Source: Serripes groenlandicus
Taxonomy: Eukaryota > Mollusca > Bivalvia > Cardiida > Cardiidae
Assembly (NCBI GenBank): GCA_031761405.1
Contig: JASEVX010000012.1
Coordinates: forward strand, 22,402,860-22,466,859
Direction of reading: 5' to 3'
Length of the DNA stretch: 64,000 nt
The position numbers were made by a program, and so were the translations under genes. Positions 1 through 12,224 of this stretch are shown here, piece by piece (the first letter of the stretch is position 1; each line of letters starts with the position of its first letter). Below the pieces are notes generated by a model, which did no database searches, was not told the DNA's origin, and worked only from the letters and a program-made list of their open reading frames with translations.

Positions 1-1206
1 GGGGATGTGTATGGGATGGGAAGGAGGCTGTTCATGGTCTTGTCTAGTATTTCTTGTTATGAATAAAACCAAAACAAATGGGATATATATGCACATTTCA
101 CCGAGTGTTTTTTTGGCTTTCGTCGAGTGTAGTTCGATTTAGGACCATAAAAGGTTAAGGAAACTTTGACTTTCCACTGTTATATATATTTGACTTGAAA
201 TAAAATGCAAAATATAATGAGATGTTTAAGGAAAATAGCACTGAAAATACTGTCGGGACGGTTGTGATGGAAACTTAAGTTCAGGCAGGCAGTTGTCTAT
301 GTATGTACACAAGATATGTTTGTTTAAATACGAATGCTTTCACTCAACAATGAGATAAGTCACTTAGTTCATCCAGTTTCATTTTAATCGGCCCGTGGGT
401 TTTTTAATTGGCTATTACAACAACCTCAAGACCAGATTCCTTTAAACCCACTGCCAACTGAGCAATGCTCGTGTGCAGGGTGTGATTGATAATTATACCA
501 GGGAAGTAGCCAGTATGGTAATTTAAGTTTGTAAAATCCGCAGGATGTAACCGAATGGATAGTCATTGAAGGAAGAAAAAGACATAATTTACTTATTTGT
601 TAAAAGGCCACAAAGAAAAATTTGGTGCCAAATAATTTTTTAAATCGGACCTTAACTTTTGGACAAGAATATTTTAAAGTGTTCACTATATACACATTCA
701 AGTGGACCACGAAGGTCCGAAATCGCTCACTAGTTAATAGAAATAAAAAAGTTTTCTATGTTTTTACTCTATACATACAAGTACAACAAGAAACAAGAAA
801 CGCCCCCTTTTGAACCTGTTCTGATGCCGCATTGGAGCCATATTTATCAACCAACCGAACAATTATACAAACCGATCTTGGAATCAGACACATGGTAATA
901 CATGTATTATATACATGTTTTCTAAAAATATCCAAGGATATTCTACCTTATAGGTAAATGTGAGACTGTTTTCATGGGCTAAGCTAAACTATAACTGCAC
1001 ATATCGGCTAGATAGCTAAATGGAGAGTACACACAACTCGTTTATTTTATTGGGGTTTCTATCGCCTCCTATTTGGTTTTGCGGAAATGATATGATGCTA
1101 CGTTCGTTATTCAAACGAAATATTTCAGTTTGCCGAAGAGAACTAGTTTTGTAGTTGGTCATGTCATCATTTTATTTCAGCATGAATCAATGTTTTAATT
1201 TTTAAA

Positions 1207-1411
1207 CTGTGGAAGACAGTGTGGCAGCGGTAGAGCGTCGGCCTCCCGTACCAAAGGTCCCGGGTTCGAGTCCCGTGATGAGCTGGTTCTGACATTGGGA
1301 TTTTTCCACACAAACGGCGCGAGTACTTGTTAAATCTCCAGGTAGCAAACATCGAGCGTGATTAATATAAGTGGAAAGCTTGTTTCGCAATCGATGTAAA
1401 ATAAATATATT
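1207..1411 (+). repeat. tRNA-derived SINE (copy 1)
   Basis: A tRNA-like head carries an A-box-like stretch (GGTAGAGCGTCGG) and a perfect B box (GGTTCGAGTCC near 1263). It is followed by a unique body and an A/T-rich tail ending AAATAAATATATT. The same body is present at 9882-10086 (+), 6213-6402 (-), and as fragments at 28412-28498 (-) and 50955-51065 (+). The multi-copy structure marks it as a SINE rather than a working tRNA gene. Confidence 0.85.
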
Positions 1412-1420
1412 AACATTAAA

Positions 1421-2506
1421 AACAAGAGGGCCATGATGGCCCTGGAATCGCTCACCTGTTTTTTTTGTTTTTTTACTTTAGCTATATAAGCCCCGCCCCC
1501 TGGCGGCCATAGTTTCCGACCAATCAACTTGGCTTGAAGGAATCTGATAGAGGGTCACCCTAGGAACATTTCTACAACATTATTTGAAAATCGGCCTGAC
1601 ACTTTTGGAGGAGAAGATGTTTTAAGTTTTCACTATAGCCATATAATGCAAAATAGCCCTGCCCACTGGCGGCCATGTTTTTTTACCAATCAACATGGCT
1701 TGAAGGAATCTGAAAGTGGGTCATTTAAGGAATATTTCTACAAAATTATTTTAAAATCGGCCAGACACTTTCGGAGAAGAAGATTTTTTAAGTTTTCACT
1801 ATAGCCATATAAGGCAAAATAGCCCCGCCCCCCTGGCGGCCATGTTTTTCGACCAATCAAATTGGCTTGAAGGAATCTGATAGAGTGACATCCAAGGAAC
1901 ATTTCTACAAACTAATTTGAAAATCGGCCTGACACTTTCGAAGGAGAAGATTTTTTAAGTTTTCACTATAGCCATATAAGGCAAAATAGCCCCGCCCACC
2001 TGGCGGCCATGTTTTTCGACCAACCAACATGGCTTGAAGGAATCTGATAGAGGGTCATCCAAGGAGCATTTCTACAAAATTATTTGAAAATCTGCCAATC
2101 AGTTTGGGAGAAGAAGATTTTTTAAGTTTTCACTATAGCCATATAAGTCAAAATAGACCCGCCACCTGGCGGCCATGTTTTTCAACCAATCAACATGGCT
2201 TGTAGGAATCTGACAGAGGGTCATCCAAGGAAAATTTCTACAAAATTATTTGAAAATCTGCCAACCAGTTTGTGAGAAGAAGAATTTTGAAGTTTTTTTC
2301 ATTTCGTTGCCATGGAAACCATAATTCTGCATGGATCCCAAACAATTGAAGGAAATCTGGTGAGGTCATTGAGAGGATGCTTTCTGTGAAGTTTCATCCC
2401 AAATGACCCACTGGTTACTGAGGAGAAGAAGTTGACGCACGACGGAAGCCGGACAAAAGGCGATCACAATAACTCACCTTGAGCAAAGCTCAGGTGAGCT
2501 AAAAAA
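1421..2506 (+). mobile_element. Composite 'pearl-like' element with tandem core
   Basis: The element begins AACAAGAGGGCCATGATGG, where GGGCCATGATGGCCC is palindromic. It then has about five core units of roughly 165-180 bp, each containing GCGGCCATGTTTTT and AATCGGCCTGACACTTT. It ends in an ACGACGG-type stretch and a perfect-arm hairpin (2473-2498, arms CTCACC..GAGC / GCTC..GGTGAG) followed by GCTAAAAAA. No coding capacity. The layout resembles non-autonomous pearl elements of bivalves; a Helitron relationship is possible but not shown. Related copies lie at 10096, 41726 and 48229. Confidence 0.7.
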
Positions 2507-2908
2507 GTGCCCACGAATAGCTAGAGTGATCGCTCACCGTCCGGCGTCTGTAGATCTATATAAACAAAAGAACCGATTTCAAAATATTTTCAGAAAATAA
2601 TGGCCCAGTACAAAACTAATCAACCCGGTCACTAGAGCTAAAACTAGAATAATCTCGTGTCCTAAGCCACCGGCCATATTATAGAATATGTTCACAAATA
2701 CATTCTTAAGCTTACATTCAAACGGAAATGGCCTAATCCTTTCCACTTCGCTGCAAAAGCTGGCCGCCAGAGCTTAAATAAGAAAATGCTTTAAACGACA
2801 TTTCCTTCTACCAAAGTGTTCAAATGGTTCCTCTCCACTATACAAGATGGTCACGTTAGCTAAAATAGAATAATATTTATTGACAAAGCATCCTGTATTT
2901 CTGGTCAA

Positions 2909-3865
2909 ATTTAAGAAACTAATGGAAAATCCTTTCATATGAAAGTAGACAGATAGAGTAGAAACAAAGTGAATAAAGGTTGGACAATTTCTCCTTTTCT
3001 CGCAATGTTTTCATTAGTTGTTTGCAGTAAAGTCATCAAACGTCCTTTGTTTTAGGAACACTGTCAGCCTTGTCGAACACAAGGGAGTTTTTTATGGATG
3101 ACAAGCTGTAAATAAATGTTTCTTCGAGTTTCATTTTCCACACACAATAAACCTGCAAAATATCTATGCATGAAAGTAGAATTATAAAATAGAGCTGGTT
3201 ATATGTTGGCACATCAAATGAAACATTTCTCCTGTAGCCACACTGTTTTCAAAAGTCGTCTGCTGCAGATGCGTCAAAATGCGTCTGCTTGTGAGAAATC
3301 GGTTAATGGTTATTGGTATATAATTGCGAATAAAAAATATGATAATCTTGAACTGTTGATATTTGTCATACATGTAGGTAAATAACCTGATTGTATCAGA
3401 CCGATGTGAATTACTGACACATGCAAGTCACGGGCAGATAACGACCGTCTTTCATACAACATTTGTTTACTCTTCTCCACTTTAATACAGACTCATTTTG
3501 GCCTATCTGCAGCAGACGACTTTTTGTCAATGTCTTTCAATTCCATTCAATAATTATACATTAATCAAACTTTAAATTGTAATTATTTGTTCTATACTAA
3601 GATGTTTTCAATTTAATCGTCTGCAACATATTTGTTGTATGTTAGAAAAGGGTTTATGTTATTGCGGAGTGACCTAGATATTGTTGTTGCTGTCGTTGTA
3701 GTGCAGATAAGTAGCTTTAATCGTTATCACTTTCCCACATCATGTGACGGGTACAAACAGTATGACTCATCAGCAGAAGACATTATTTGAAAACGTTATG
3801 TCAAACGGAGAATTGCAAGCAATTTCTCAACTCGATTCAAAATTCATACTTTCATTTATCGAGAC
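2909..3865. other. Non-coding stretch with MITE debris
   Basis: I see no gene here. Around 3228-3305 and 3505-3525 are broken pieces of the TTAA MITE family (GTCGTCTGCTGCAGATGCGTC and the reverse form GCAGCAGACGAC). The rest is AT-rich and unassigned. Confidence 0.5.
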
Positions 3866-4060
3866 TGAATCCTTTCCCACATGCAACAAATCTGCAGCAG
3901 ACGGCTTTGGAAACATGTGGACACAGATATATATAAAAAAAATCTTTAAATGTGGGTATATTCACTGAAAAGTTGAAAACATTATGGCAAAAGGAGAAAT
4001 TGCTCGTTTCGAGCAATTTCTTTTTTGATCACAATGCTTTCAAAAGTTTTCAACCCTACA
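3866..4060. mobile_element. Degraded TTAA-type MITE
   Basis: It contains the family's CCTTTCCCACATGCAAC start, the CTGCAGCAGACG block and the central palindrome GGAGAAATTGCTCG / CGAGCAATTTC. The right terminal repeat is decayed. Confidence 0.6.
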
Positions 4061-4376
4061 TCCCTATTATAAGCTACCAGTACTAAGCGTCCATTTATCC
4101 TGACACCAGCGAGTCAGTCGTAATGCTAATCCCACATTCCTGGGAAGGCCATTACTACCAATGTTTAAAGTATTAAGTTTATTTGATCCGGTTACATTCT
4201 TGCTTAATTGTAATTTTCGCGAATCGTAGCCAATTCAAAACATTTTAAAATAACGCTACTATCTGGTATCGCATTTTTAAACGCATCATTGTTGCAGCTG
4301 TCCAACAACGCCCACGCTGTTATGCGTGTATAGGGACTATTGGACGCAAGACTACCAGCAACATCTCTCAACGATC

Positions 4377-4541
4377 TCTACAACGGAGTTGTGGAAGATC
4401 GATAAGAGTTCTACAACGGAGTTGTGGAAGATCGATAAGAGTTCTACAAAGGAGTTGTGGAAGATCGATAAGAGTTCTACAACGGAGTTGTGGAAGATCG
4501 ATAAGAGTTCTACAACGGAGTTGTGGAAGATCGATAAGAGT
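4377..4541 (+). repeat. 33-bp minisatellite, five exact-length copies
   Basis: Five head-to-tail units of 33 bp (TCTACAACGGAGTTGTGGAA followed by GATCGATAAGAGT) run without gaps; unit 3 has one C-to-A change and the end of unit 5 differs slightly. The unit length is divisible by three, so one frame stays open across the array and reads STTELWKIDKS repeated. The open frame 4326-4775 (149 residues) consists of this array plus a SINE tail, so I do not regard it as a gene. Confidence 0.9.
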
Positions 4542-4644
4542 TTAACGTCCTTTTCAACGTGTTATTTTAGTGTAAACATGGCAACGAGTTCAAATAACGA
4601 GTGTCTTTCTCGCAAACATTCTTTTCGACGTTTGACAAAAATCA

Positions 4645-4841
4645 CTGTGACCTGCGTCATTTGTCTTTCACCAATGAGCTGTTTAACAGTCTATGTGGAA
4701 AAGGAGCCAGTTGCTTGGAAAGTATGTTGTGTGGTGTACTGGTGTGGGAAAACCAGGAAACGCATGAGTAGGTGAACTGGTCGCCGTGATATGACTGAAA
4801 AATTGTTGAAAACGGCGTTAAGCGCAAATAAATCAATCAAC
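4645..4841 (+). repeat. SINE with GGCGTTAA tail (family 2, copy 1)
   Basis: The body (TCACCAATG..., AACAGTCTATGTGG, AAACCAGGAAACGCATGAG) is shared with 26505-26710 and, more weakly, 41195-41395. All three end in a GAAAACGGCGTTAA-like run and ATCA-type tails. The shared conceptual peptide between copies at 4.7 and 26.6 kb comes from this repeat and is not a gene family. Confidence 0.75.
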
Positions 4842-5551
4842 TTTCTGGCACGTTTACCCCATCCAACATTATTCATAGGTAACTGACATCATTCCAACAC
4901 CGACTATTAAGCCCATTGGTGGAAAGAAGCTAGTTAACACTGACCAATTACCGGAAAGAATTAGTGACAGAACTCACGGTCCTTGGTTTTATAACCCTGG
5001 TCGTTACCGACTCAGCTATTTAAGTTCGACAGTGGGAAATTAACACGTATATACTATAGAATAAAGAACTAGCTAAAAGACGTCTAATATATATATAATA
5101 TATATATAATTATATAAAACATTCAAACAGACAAATATGATCGACAAATACTCGATCAATGATGACCTAGCTTCAAGATAATTTAATAGATTATAATGTC
5201 GCCTTGATAGCCAAATTCAGCGTCATAGTCTCATCAACATATGACACTGAAAGAAGATAAAGACACCAAACTCGACCTATAATTGACACATGTGGTGATA
5301 TCATATACATATATGTTACAACATATTCCAGCCCTACGTTCAGTGAAACAGTCAATGTAATCAACCAATCAAATTTCAGTTTCTATAAAGTAGCTGTTAT
5401 TTGATTGGTGGATTTGCAACCGTCGGCTACCAAACTTATTCACTGAACGCCAGGCGTTAAACATGAAAAACAAACTTCGTTTTCACATATCAAAGTCGGT
5501 TTTCTCGGAAAATTACTGATTATACTGGATGTTTACGATACGTGTCTGAGT
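4842..5551. other. No gene seen
   Basis: AT-rich sequence with a short palindromic AT run (5088-5116, ATATATATAATATATATA). No ORF, splice chain or recognisable repeat body is supported. Confidence 0.4.
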
Positions 5552-5792
5552 TTAACCCTTTCCCAAAAACAGACAGGTTTCTGACGCTTCTGCAGTAGAT
5601 GACTATTGAAAGCATTGTTGCAAAATGAGTAATTGCTCATAATGAGCAATTTCTTATTTTGCCACAATGTTTTCAACATTTATAATTATGCAATATTAAA
5701 TTGCCCATTCAAAAAGAGAGTTTCCATATATTTGCCTAGATAATGTCAGAGTCTACTGAAGATTTGTCACAGTGTAATGTGGAAAGGGTTAA
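5552..5792. mobile_element. TTAA-type MITE
   Basis: Bounded by TTAACCCTTTCCCA and GTGGAAAGGGTTAA, with the internal palindrome GAGTAATTGCTCATAATGAG. TTAA at both edges suggests piggyBac-like TTAA target use, with the target site forming part of the ends. Confidence 0.8.
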
Positions 5793-6212
5793 GTATATAC
5801 TGATACGTAGATTAAAAGGGCCGTTGTGTAACCTGTATAAATAAATTTAGTTTCTTTTGTCCCAATCGAACACAATAATAATATATTGTAGTAATACGGG
5901 TAACCATAGATTATCAAATGCATAACTTTTGGTTATCATCGGTGAGTAGACATTGTATCGCGTACACTGGCAACTTCTTAGACAACCAGGTACTACCTTA
6001 AAATTGAAGAATTCAAAATTCAAAGTACAGAAACAAGACATGCTTTCGAAATGGATGTATACACTTCATCATTTTGACTGATCAAGGGTTGATTATATCA
6101 TAAGAATGATTTTTGAATTTACATAACCATACATAATGAATTTTCCCGGTTACTGTAAATATTGAAAACCCGTAGAAGAATAGGTTAGTTTATTTAAACT
6201 TATTTATTTTAC
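5793..6212. other. No gene seen
   Basis: Short AT-rich interval between a MITE and a SINE. Nothing beyond background is visible. Confidence 0.4.
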
Positions 6213-6402
6213 ATTGATTGCGAAACAAGCTTTCAGCTTACATTAATCACGCTCGATATCTACTTCCTGGAGACTTAACCAGTACTCACGCCGTTTGTGT
6301 GGAAAAATCCCACAAGTCAGAACCCGCTCACCAAGGGGACTCGAACCCGGGACCTTCGGTACGAGAGGCCGACGCTCTACCCCTGTACAGCTATCTTCCA
6401 CA
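6213..6402 (-). repeat. tRNA-derived SINE (copy 3, inverted)
   Basis: Reverse-strand copy of the SINE at 1207: the B box appears as GGACTCGAACCC near 6339-6350, and the tail ATTTTACATTGATTGCGAAA lies at the left. It is more diverged than the two copies in the segmental duplication. Confidence 0.8.
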
Positions 6403-6639
6403 ATAATTGGTTAAATGCGTGTTAACCAATTTGTGTTGCTGTTTGCACAATATAGAACTATACAATATTGATCTGAAATCTGTTTAAATTTTTAAAAGAA
6501 AACAGATTTTTATGCGGGGGTTTCAGCTATGCTGATTACCTCCGTATAGTGTCATGCCCAGCTTTCAGGAAGTGTAAATTTGTAAATTTGTTGTTAGAAA
6601 TTTAAGTTAGACATCAGGATCTTAAATGTTTCTTTTAAA

Positions 6640-7865
6640 TATATGGAAAAGCGGGTTGCTCAAAAACCTTTTGAGAAAATCCCTGCAATGAAAAATACGG
6701 AAATACGGCTGTCGTGCATCGTCAACATGTTGCCTTGTTAACACTCTACAGGCTACATTTTGCATCGGATCTTCATGAAAGTTTATCAGAACATTCACCT
6801 CCATCAAATCTTGGACAAGTTCGAAACTGGGCCATTTGAGGTAAAAAAACTAGGTCACTAGGTCAAATTGAAGGAAAATCTTGTTGACACTCTAGAGGCC
6901 ACATTTTCAACTTGAGCATGTTGAAACTTTATCAGAATGTTTGTCTTGATATGTAAGTCAACTAGGTCACTAGGCCAAATTGAAGGAAAATCTTGTTAAC
7001 ACTGTAGAAGCCGCATTCTTTACTAAGTCACCATAACATATTGTCAGATTGTTTATCTAAATGATATCTAGGCCGAGTTCGAATATGGGTCAAGCCGGGT
7101 CAAAAACTAGGTCACTAAGCCAAATTTAATGGAAATCTTGTTAACACTCTAGAGGCCTTATTTTCAACTTGAACATGTTGAAACTTTATCAGAATGTTTG
7201 TCTTGATGATATGTAGGTCAAGTTCGAACATGGGTTATAATGGGTCAAAAAGTAGGTCACTAGGTCAAATTGAAGGAAAAGCTTGTTAATACTGTAGAAG
7301 CCACATGTTTTGCTAAGGCAGCTTGAAATTTTGTCAAAATGTTTATCTATATGATATCTAGGACAATTTTGAATATGGGTCAAGCCGGGTCAAACACTAG
7401 GTCACTAAGCCAAATTGAATGGACATCTTGTTAACACTCTAAAGGCCTTATTTTCAACTTGAGCATGTTGAAACTTTATCAGAATGTTTGTCTTGATGAT
7501 ATGTAGGTCAAGTTCGAACATGGGTTATGATGGGTCAAAAAGTAGGTCACTAGGTCAAATTGAAGGAAAATCTTGTTAACACTCTAGAGCCAACATCCCC
7601 CGCATCAAGTAACACTCTAGAGGCCGCAATTTTTGCTTCAGCAGTTTGAAATTTGGTCAGAATTCTATCTAAATGATATCTAGGTAAAGTTTGAATATGG
7701 GTCATGCCGGGTTAAAAACTAGGTCACTAGGCTGTTTTTCTTGATGATATCTAGGTCAAGTTTTAACATGGGTCATGTTGGGTTAAAAAAAGTAGGTCAC
7801 TAGGTCAAATTGAAGGAAAATCTTGTTAACACTCTAGATCCAACATCCCCCGCATTTGAGTACTT
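6640..7865. repeat. Tandem array, roughly 150-bp units (family B)
   Basis: Repeated blocks contain AAGGAAAATCTTGTTAACAC, GAAACTTTATCAGAATGTTT, GATGATATGTAGGTCAAGTT and AGTAGGTCACTAGGTCAAAT. Units alternate between two subtypes. The array ends in a direct duplication of CCAACATCCCCCGCAT. A reverse-oriented fragment of the same family is at 52180-52420. Confidence 0.8.
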
Positions 7866-8650
7866 TGAGTACTTTGATTTTTAACTTGACATCTCTTTTA
7901 ATAATTATAAAAGGATTTTATATCACTTGGGCCATTGCATATCTCATATGTAGTATTGAAAAAGTCCTCGATGGATTACATTGAAATAATGAAATAAAAG
8001 CGAATTTAATTCTGGTGATATATCAAACATTGTGTGATATTTGTGAACATTGAAATGTTTATGTTCCATTCCTGGCTGCGCTTCTCAAGGAATTATCACA
8101 GATGTTGTTCGCTCCGTTAAATTGTATCAATTTGACACCAAAGCAAATTATGTTTTAATATTTTATAACAGTCGAACACTCATGCCTTTTATGTATCTCT
8201 TGTACCATATACACGTATGCACTAATTTACGAACTTCAACGCACACTCCCATTTCAACTAATTACGTTATCAAAACAAGATGGGCGACAGCAGATGAGGT
8301 AAGAATGTTAACACGTATATTCTAATTGTTAATTAAGTTGTTTGTATTTGTTACGCTGTGCATATAATCTTTATACTACTTACAACAAGTCTTGTCTGAA
8401 AAGAATAAACGAATGAGTTTAGAATAATTTCCAAAATAGCATATAAATCGTTTAGCGAAGGTGGTACTTTTGAGATGTTAATATGTTTACTTTGTTAACA
8501 TGTTTAACATTTTCAACTGCTTACATTTTGGAGATATCATGAAAATGAATACCTAGAATAAGGTACACTGACATAAATGTCCAAGTATCAAAAATGCCTA
8601 TTTTGGAAATTATAAATTTTACAATATTCTTTTTTGGGGGAGGGTGAGTG
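7866..8650. other. No supported gene
   Basis: A 91-codon open frame at 8050-8325 shows no domain and runs through a GAG|GTAAGA donor-like site near 8298. I cannot support it as an exon. The rest is AT-rich. Confidence 0.4.
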
Positions 8651-9881
8651 GGGGATGTGTATGGGGTGGGAAGGAGGCTGTTCATGGTCTTGTCTAGTAT
8701 TTCTTGTTATGAATAAAACCAAAACAAATGGGATATATGCACATTTCACCGAGTGTTTTGGGGCTTTATTTTTTAAAGCCTTTCGTCGAGTGTAGTTCGA
8801 TTTAGGACCATAAAAAGGTTATGGAAATCTTGACTTTCCACTGTAATAGTAACTGTTATATATATTTGACTTGAAATAAAATGCAAAATATAATGAGATG
8901 TTTAAGGAAAATAGCACTGAAAATACTGTCGGGACGGTTGTGATGGAAACTTAGGTTAGGCAGGCAGTTGTATATGTATGTACACAAGATATGTTTGTTT
9001 AAATACGAATGCTTTCACTCAACAATGAGATAAGTCACTTAGTTCATCCAGTTTCATTTTAATCGGCCCGTGGGTTTTTTAATTGGCTATTACAACAACC
9101 TCAAGACCAGATTCCTTTAAACCCACTGCCAACTGAGCAATGCTCGTGTGCAGGGTGTGATTGATAATCATACCAGGGAAGTAGCCAGTATGGTAATTTA
9201 AGTTTGTAAAATCCGCAGGATGTAACCGAATGGATAGTCATTGAAGGAAGAAAAAGACATAATTTACTTATTTGTTAAAAGGCCACAAAGATAAATTTGG
9301 TGCCAAATAATTTTTTAAATCGGACCTTAACTTTTGGACAAGAATATTTTAAAGTGTTCACTATATACACATTCAAGTGGACCACGAAGGTCCGAAATCG
9401 CTCACTAGTTAATAGAAATAAAAAAGTTTTCTATGTTTTTACTCTATACATACAAGTACAACAAGAAACAAGAAACGCCCCCTTTTGAACCTGTTCTGAT
9501 GCCGCATTGGAGCCATATTTATCAACCAACCGAACAATTATACAAACCGATCTTGGAATCAGACACATGGTAATACATGTATTATATACATGTTTCCTAA
9601 AAATGTCCACGGATATTCTACCTTATAGGTAAATGTGAGACTGTTTTCATGGGCTAAGCTAAACTATAACTGCACATATCGGCTAGATAGCTAAATGGAG
9701 AGTGAACACAACTCGTTTATTTGATTGGGGTTTCTATCGCCTCCTATTTGGTTTTGCGGAAATGATATAATGCTACGTTCGTTATTCAAACGAAATATTT
9801 CAGTTTTCCGAAGAGAACGAGTTTTGTAGTTGGTCATGTCATCATTTTATTTCAGCATGAATCAATGTTTTAATTTTTAAA

Positions 9882-10086
9882 CTGTGGAAGACAGTGTGGC
9901 AGCGGTAGAGCGTCGGCCTCTTGTACCAAAGGTCCCGGGTTCGATTCCCGTGATGAGCTGGTTCTGACATTGGGATTTTTCCACACAAACGGCGCGAGTA
10001 GTTGTTAAATCTCCAGGTAGCAAACATCGAGCGTGATTAATATAAGTGGAAAGCTTGTTTCGCAATCGATGTAAAATAAATATATT
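9882..10086 (+). repeat. tRNA-derived SINE (copy 2)
   Basis: Same SINE as at 1207, duplicated as part of the larger segment. The B box here reads GGTTCGATTCC, one base different from copy 1. Confidence 0.85.
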
Positions 10087-10095
10087 AACATTAAA

Positions 10096-11013
10096 AACAA
10101 GAGGGCATGATGGCCCTGGAATCGCTCACCTGATTTTTTTTTTACTTTAGCTATATAAGCCCCGCCCCCTGGCGGCCATAGTTTCCGACCAATCAACTTG
10201 GCTTGAAGGAATCTGATAGATGGTCACCCTAGGAACATTTCTACAACATTATTTGAAAATCGGCCTGACACTTTTGGAGGAGAAGATTTTTTAAGTTTTC
10301 ACTATAGCCATATAATGCAAAATAGCCATGCACACTGGCGGCCATGTTTTTTAACAAATCAACATGGCTTGAAGGAATCTGAAAGTGGGTCACTTAAGGA
10401 ACATTTCTACAAAATTATTTTAAAATCGGCCTGACACTTTAGAGAAGAAGATTTTTTAAGTTTTCACTATAGCCATATAAGGCAAAATAGCCCCGCCCCC
10501 TGGCGGCCATGTTTTTCGACCAATCAAATTGGCTTGAAGGAATCTGATAGAGTGTCATCCAAGGAACATTTCTACAAAATTATTTGAAAATCTGCCAACC
10601 AGTTTGGGAGAAGAATATTTTTTAAGTTTTCACTATAGCCATATAAGTCAAAATAGCCCCGCCCCCTGGCGGCCATGTTTTTCAACCAATCAACATGGCT
10701 TGAAGGAATCTGACAGAGGGTCACCCAAGGAAAATTTCTACAAAATTATTTGAAAATCTGCCAACCAGTTTGGGAGAAGAAGAATTTTGAAGTTTTTTTC
10801 ATTTCGTTGCCATGGAAACCAGAATTCTGCATGGATCCCAAAAAATTGAAGGAAATCTGGTGAGGTCATTGAGAGGATGCTTTCTGTGAAGTTTCATCCC
10901 AAATGACCCACTGGTTACTGAGGAGAAGAAGTTGACGCACGACGGACGACGGACGCCGGACAAAAGGAGATCACAATAACTCACCTTGAGCAAAGCTCAG
11001 GTGAGCTAAAAAA
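10096..11013 (+). mobile_element. Composite pearl-like element (duplicated copy)
   Basis: Counterpart of 1421-2506 with one core unit fewer, ending in ACGGACGACGGACG followed by the same CTCACC/GGTGAG hairpin and GCTAAAAAA. Confidence 0.7.
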
Positions 11014-11639
11014 GTGCCCACGAATAGCTAGAGTGATCGCTCACCGTCCGGCGTCTGTAGATCTATATAAACAAAAGAACCGATTTCAAAATATTTTCAG
11101 AAAATAATGGCCCAGTACAAAACTGATCAACCCAGTCACCAGAGCTAAAACTAGAATAATCTCGTGTCCTAAGCCACCGGCCATATTATAGAATATGTTC
11201 ACAAATACATTCTTAAGCTTACCTTCAAACGGAAATGGCATAATCCTCTCCACTTCGCTGCAAAAGCTGGCCGCCAGAGCTTAAATAATGCTTTAAACGA
11301 CATTTCCTTCTACCAAAGTGTTCAAATGGTTCCTCTCCACTATACAAGATGGTCACGTTAGCTAAAATAGAATAATATGTATTGACAAAGCATCCTGTAT
11401 TTCTGGTCAATTTTCAAAATGTGCTCACACAAAAGTTCCCTTTTTGTGACATAGCAAAAGCGATTAACCTGTTCTGCACATATTTAAATAGAGAACTCTT
11501 TAAATGGCATCACTTTAAACATAGGACAAATGACAAAATACTTCTATACACAATTATCACAGTGACCCTTTACCAAAAAAAAAAGCAAAACTTGTTCGCT
11601 CCGATTGAACACGCTGGTCGCCAGAGCTAAACACTTTTT

Positions 11640-12224
11640 TTCTTCTTCAATTCGGTCGATACTTATATTATGGATCAGAAGGATTTTAAAGTTTTCACTA
11701 TATATATATTTAAGGAAAACAAGCCCCGTCCTCCTGATGCCATGTTTTAAACGGATAATTCAAACAATCTTGGTAGAGGGTCACTAAAGGATCCTTTCTG
11801 CCAAATTATTTTCAAATCTGGCAAGTACTATTGGACAAGAAGATTTTTTATAAATACATATAAGGAAAACATGCTAAGCCCCTTGCTGCCTTGTTTTTAA
11901 TGGATCGGCATAATTTGAATAATCTTGAAAGAGGTCACCCAAGGAACGTTTGTGCAAAATTATTTTCAAATCGGGAAAATACCTTTAAGCTTTTTTGCCA
12001 CTTTTCCCTCTTTCTGATACCGCGGCAACCAAAGTTCTCCATGTAATTTAATTATTTCAACAACTTTGAAAGAGGACCACTTAAGATACATTCCTGTTGA
12101 ATTTGATTCATTGGTTTAGGAGGAGAAGACGCTTGTAGGAAAATGTGAACAGACAGACAACGACGACGACGACGGTGAGTGATCACAATAGCTCATCCGC
12201 ACTCGCTCGGGTGAGCGAAAAAAC
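11640..12224 (+). mobile_element. Diverged pearl-like element
   Basis: Core units (GTTTTCACTATATATATATT, CAAATTATTTTCAAATC) are recognisable but diverged. The tail has ACGACGACGACGACGG and the terminal GGGTGAGCGAAAAAAC. The left end is unclear. Confidence 0.55.

Larger units (their letters stand above)
1..2908. repeat. Segmental duplication, copy A
   Basis: This stretch is repeated nearly base for base at 8651-11410, including the same SINE and the same composite repeat at matching places. Identity is high throughout; the visible differences are small indels, and this copy carries one more internal core unit of the composite repeat. Identity stops at the shared run ending TTTCTGGTCAA. The left edge coincides with the window edge, so the duplication may extend further. 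No gene is seen inside. Confidence 0.9.
8651..11410. repeat. Segmental duplication, copy B
   Basis: Partner of 1-2908 in the same orientation. It carries the same SINE (9882-10086) and composite element (10096-11013). The distance between copies is 8650 bp, and the 5.7 kb between them is not duplicated. Confidence 0.9.

Noticed and set aside
1207..1290. tRNA gene at the B-box sequence
   Set aside because: The same tRNA-like head, body and tail occur in several copies, some truncated, so it is a SINE.
4326..4775. 149-residue open frame as a real gene
   Set aside because: It is made of a minisatellite and a SINE; its C-terminal likeness to the frame at 26.4-26.65 kb comes from the shared SINE.
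8050..8325. 91-residue open frame as an exon
   Set aside because: No domain, no acceptor or consistent partner exon; only a chance donor-like site near its end.
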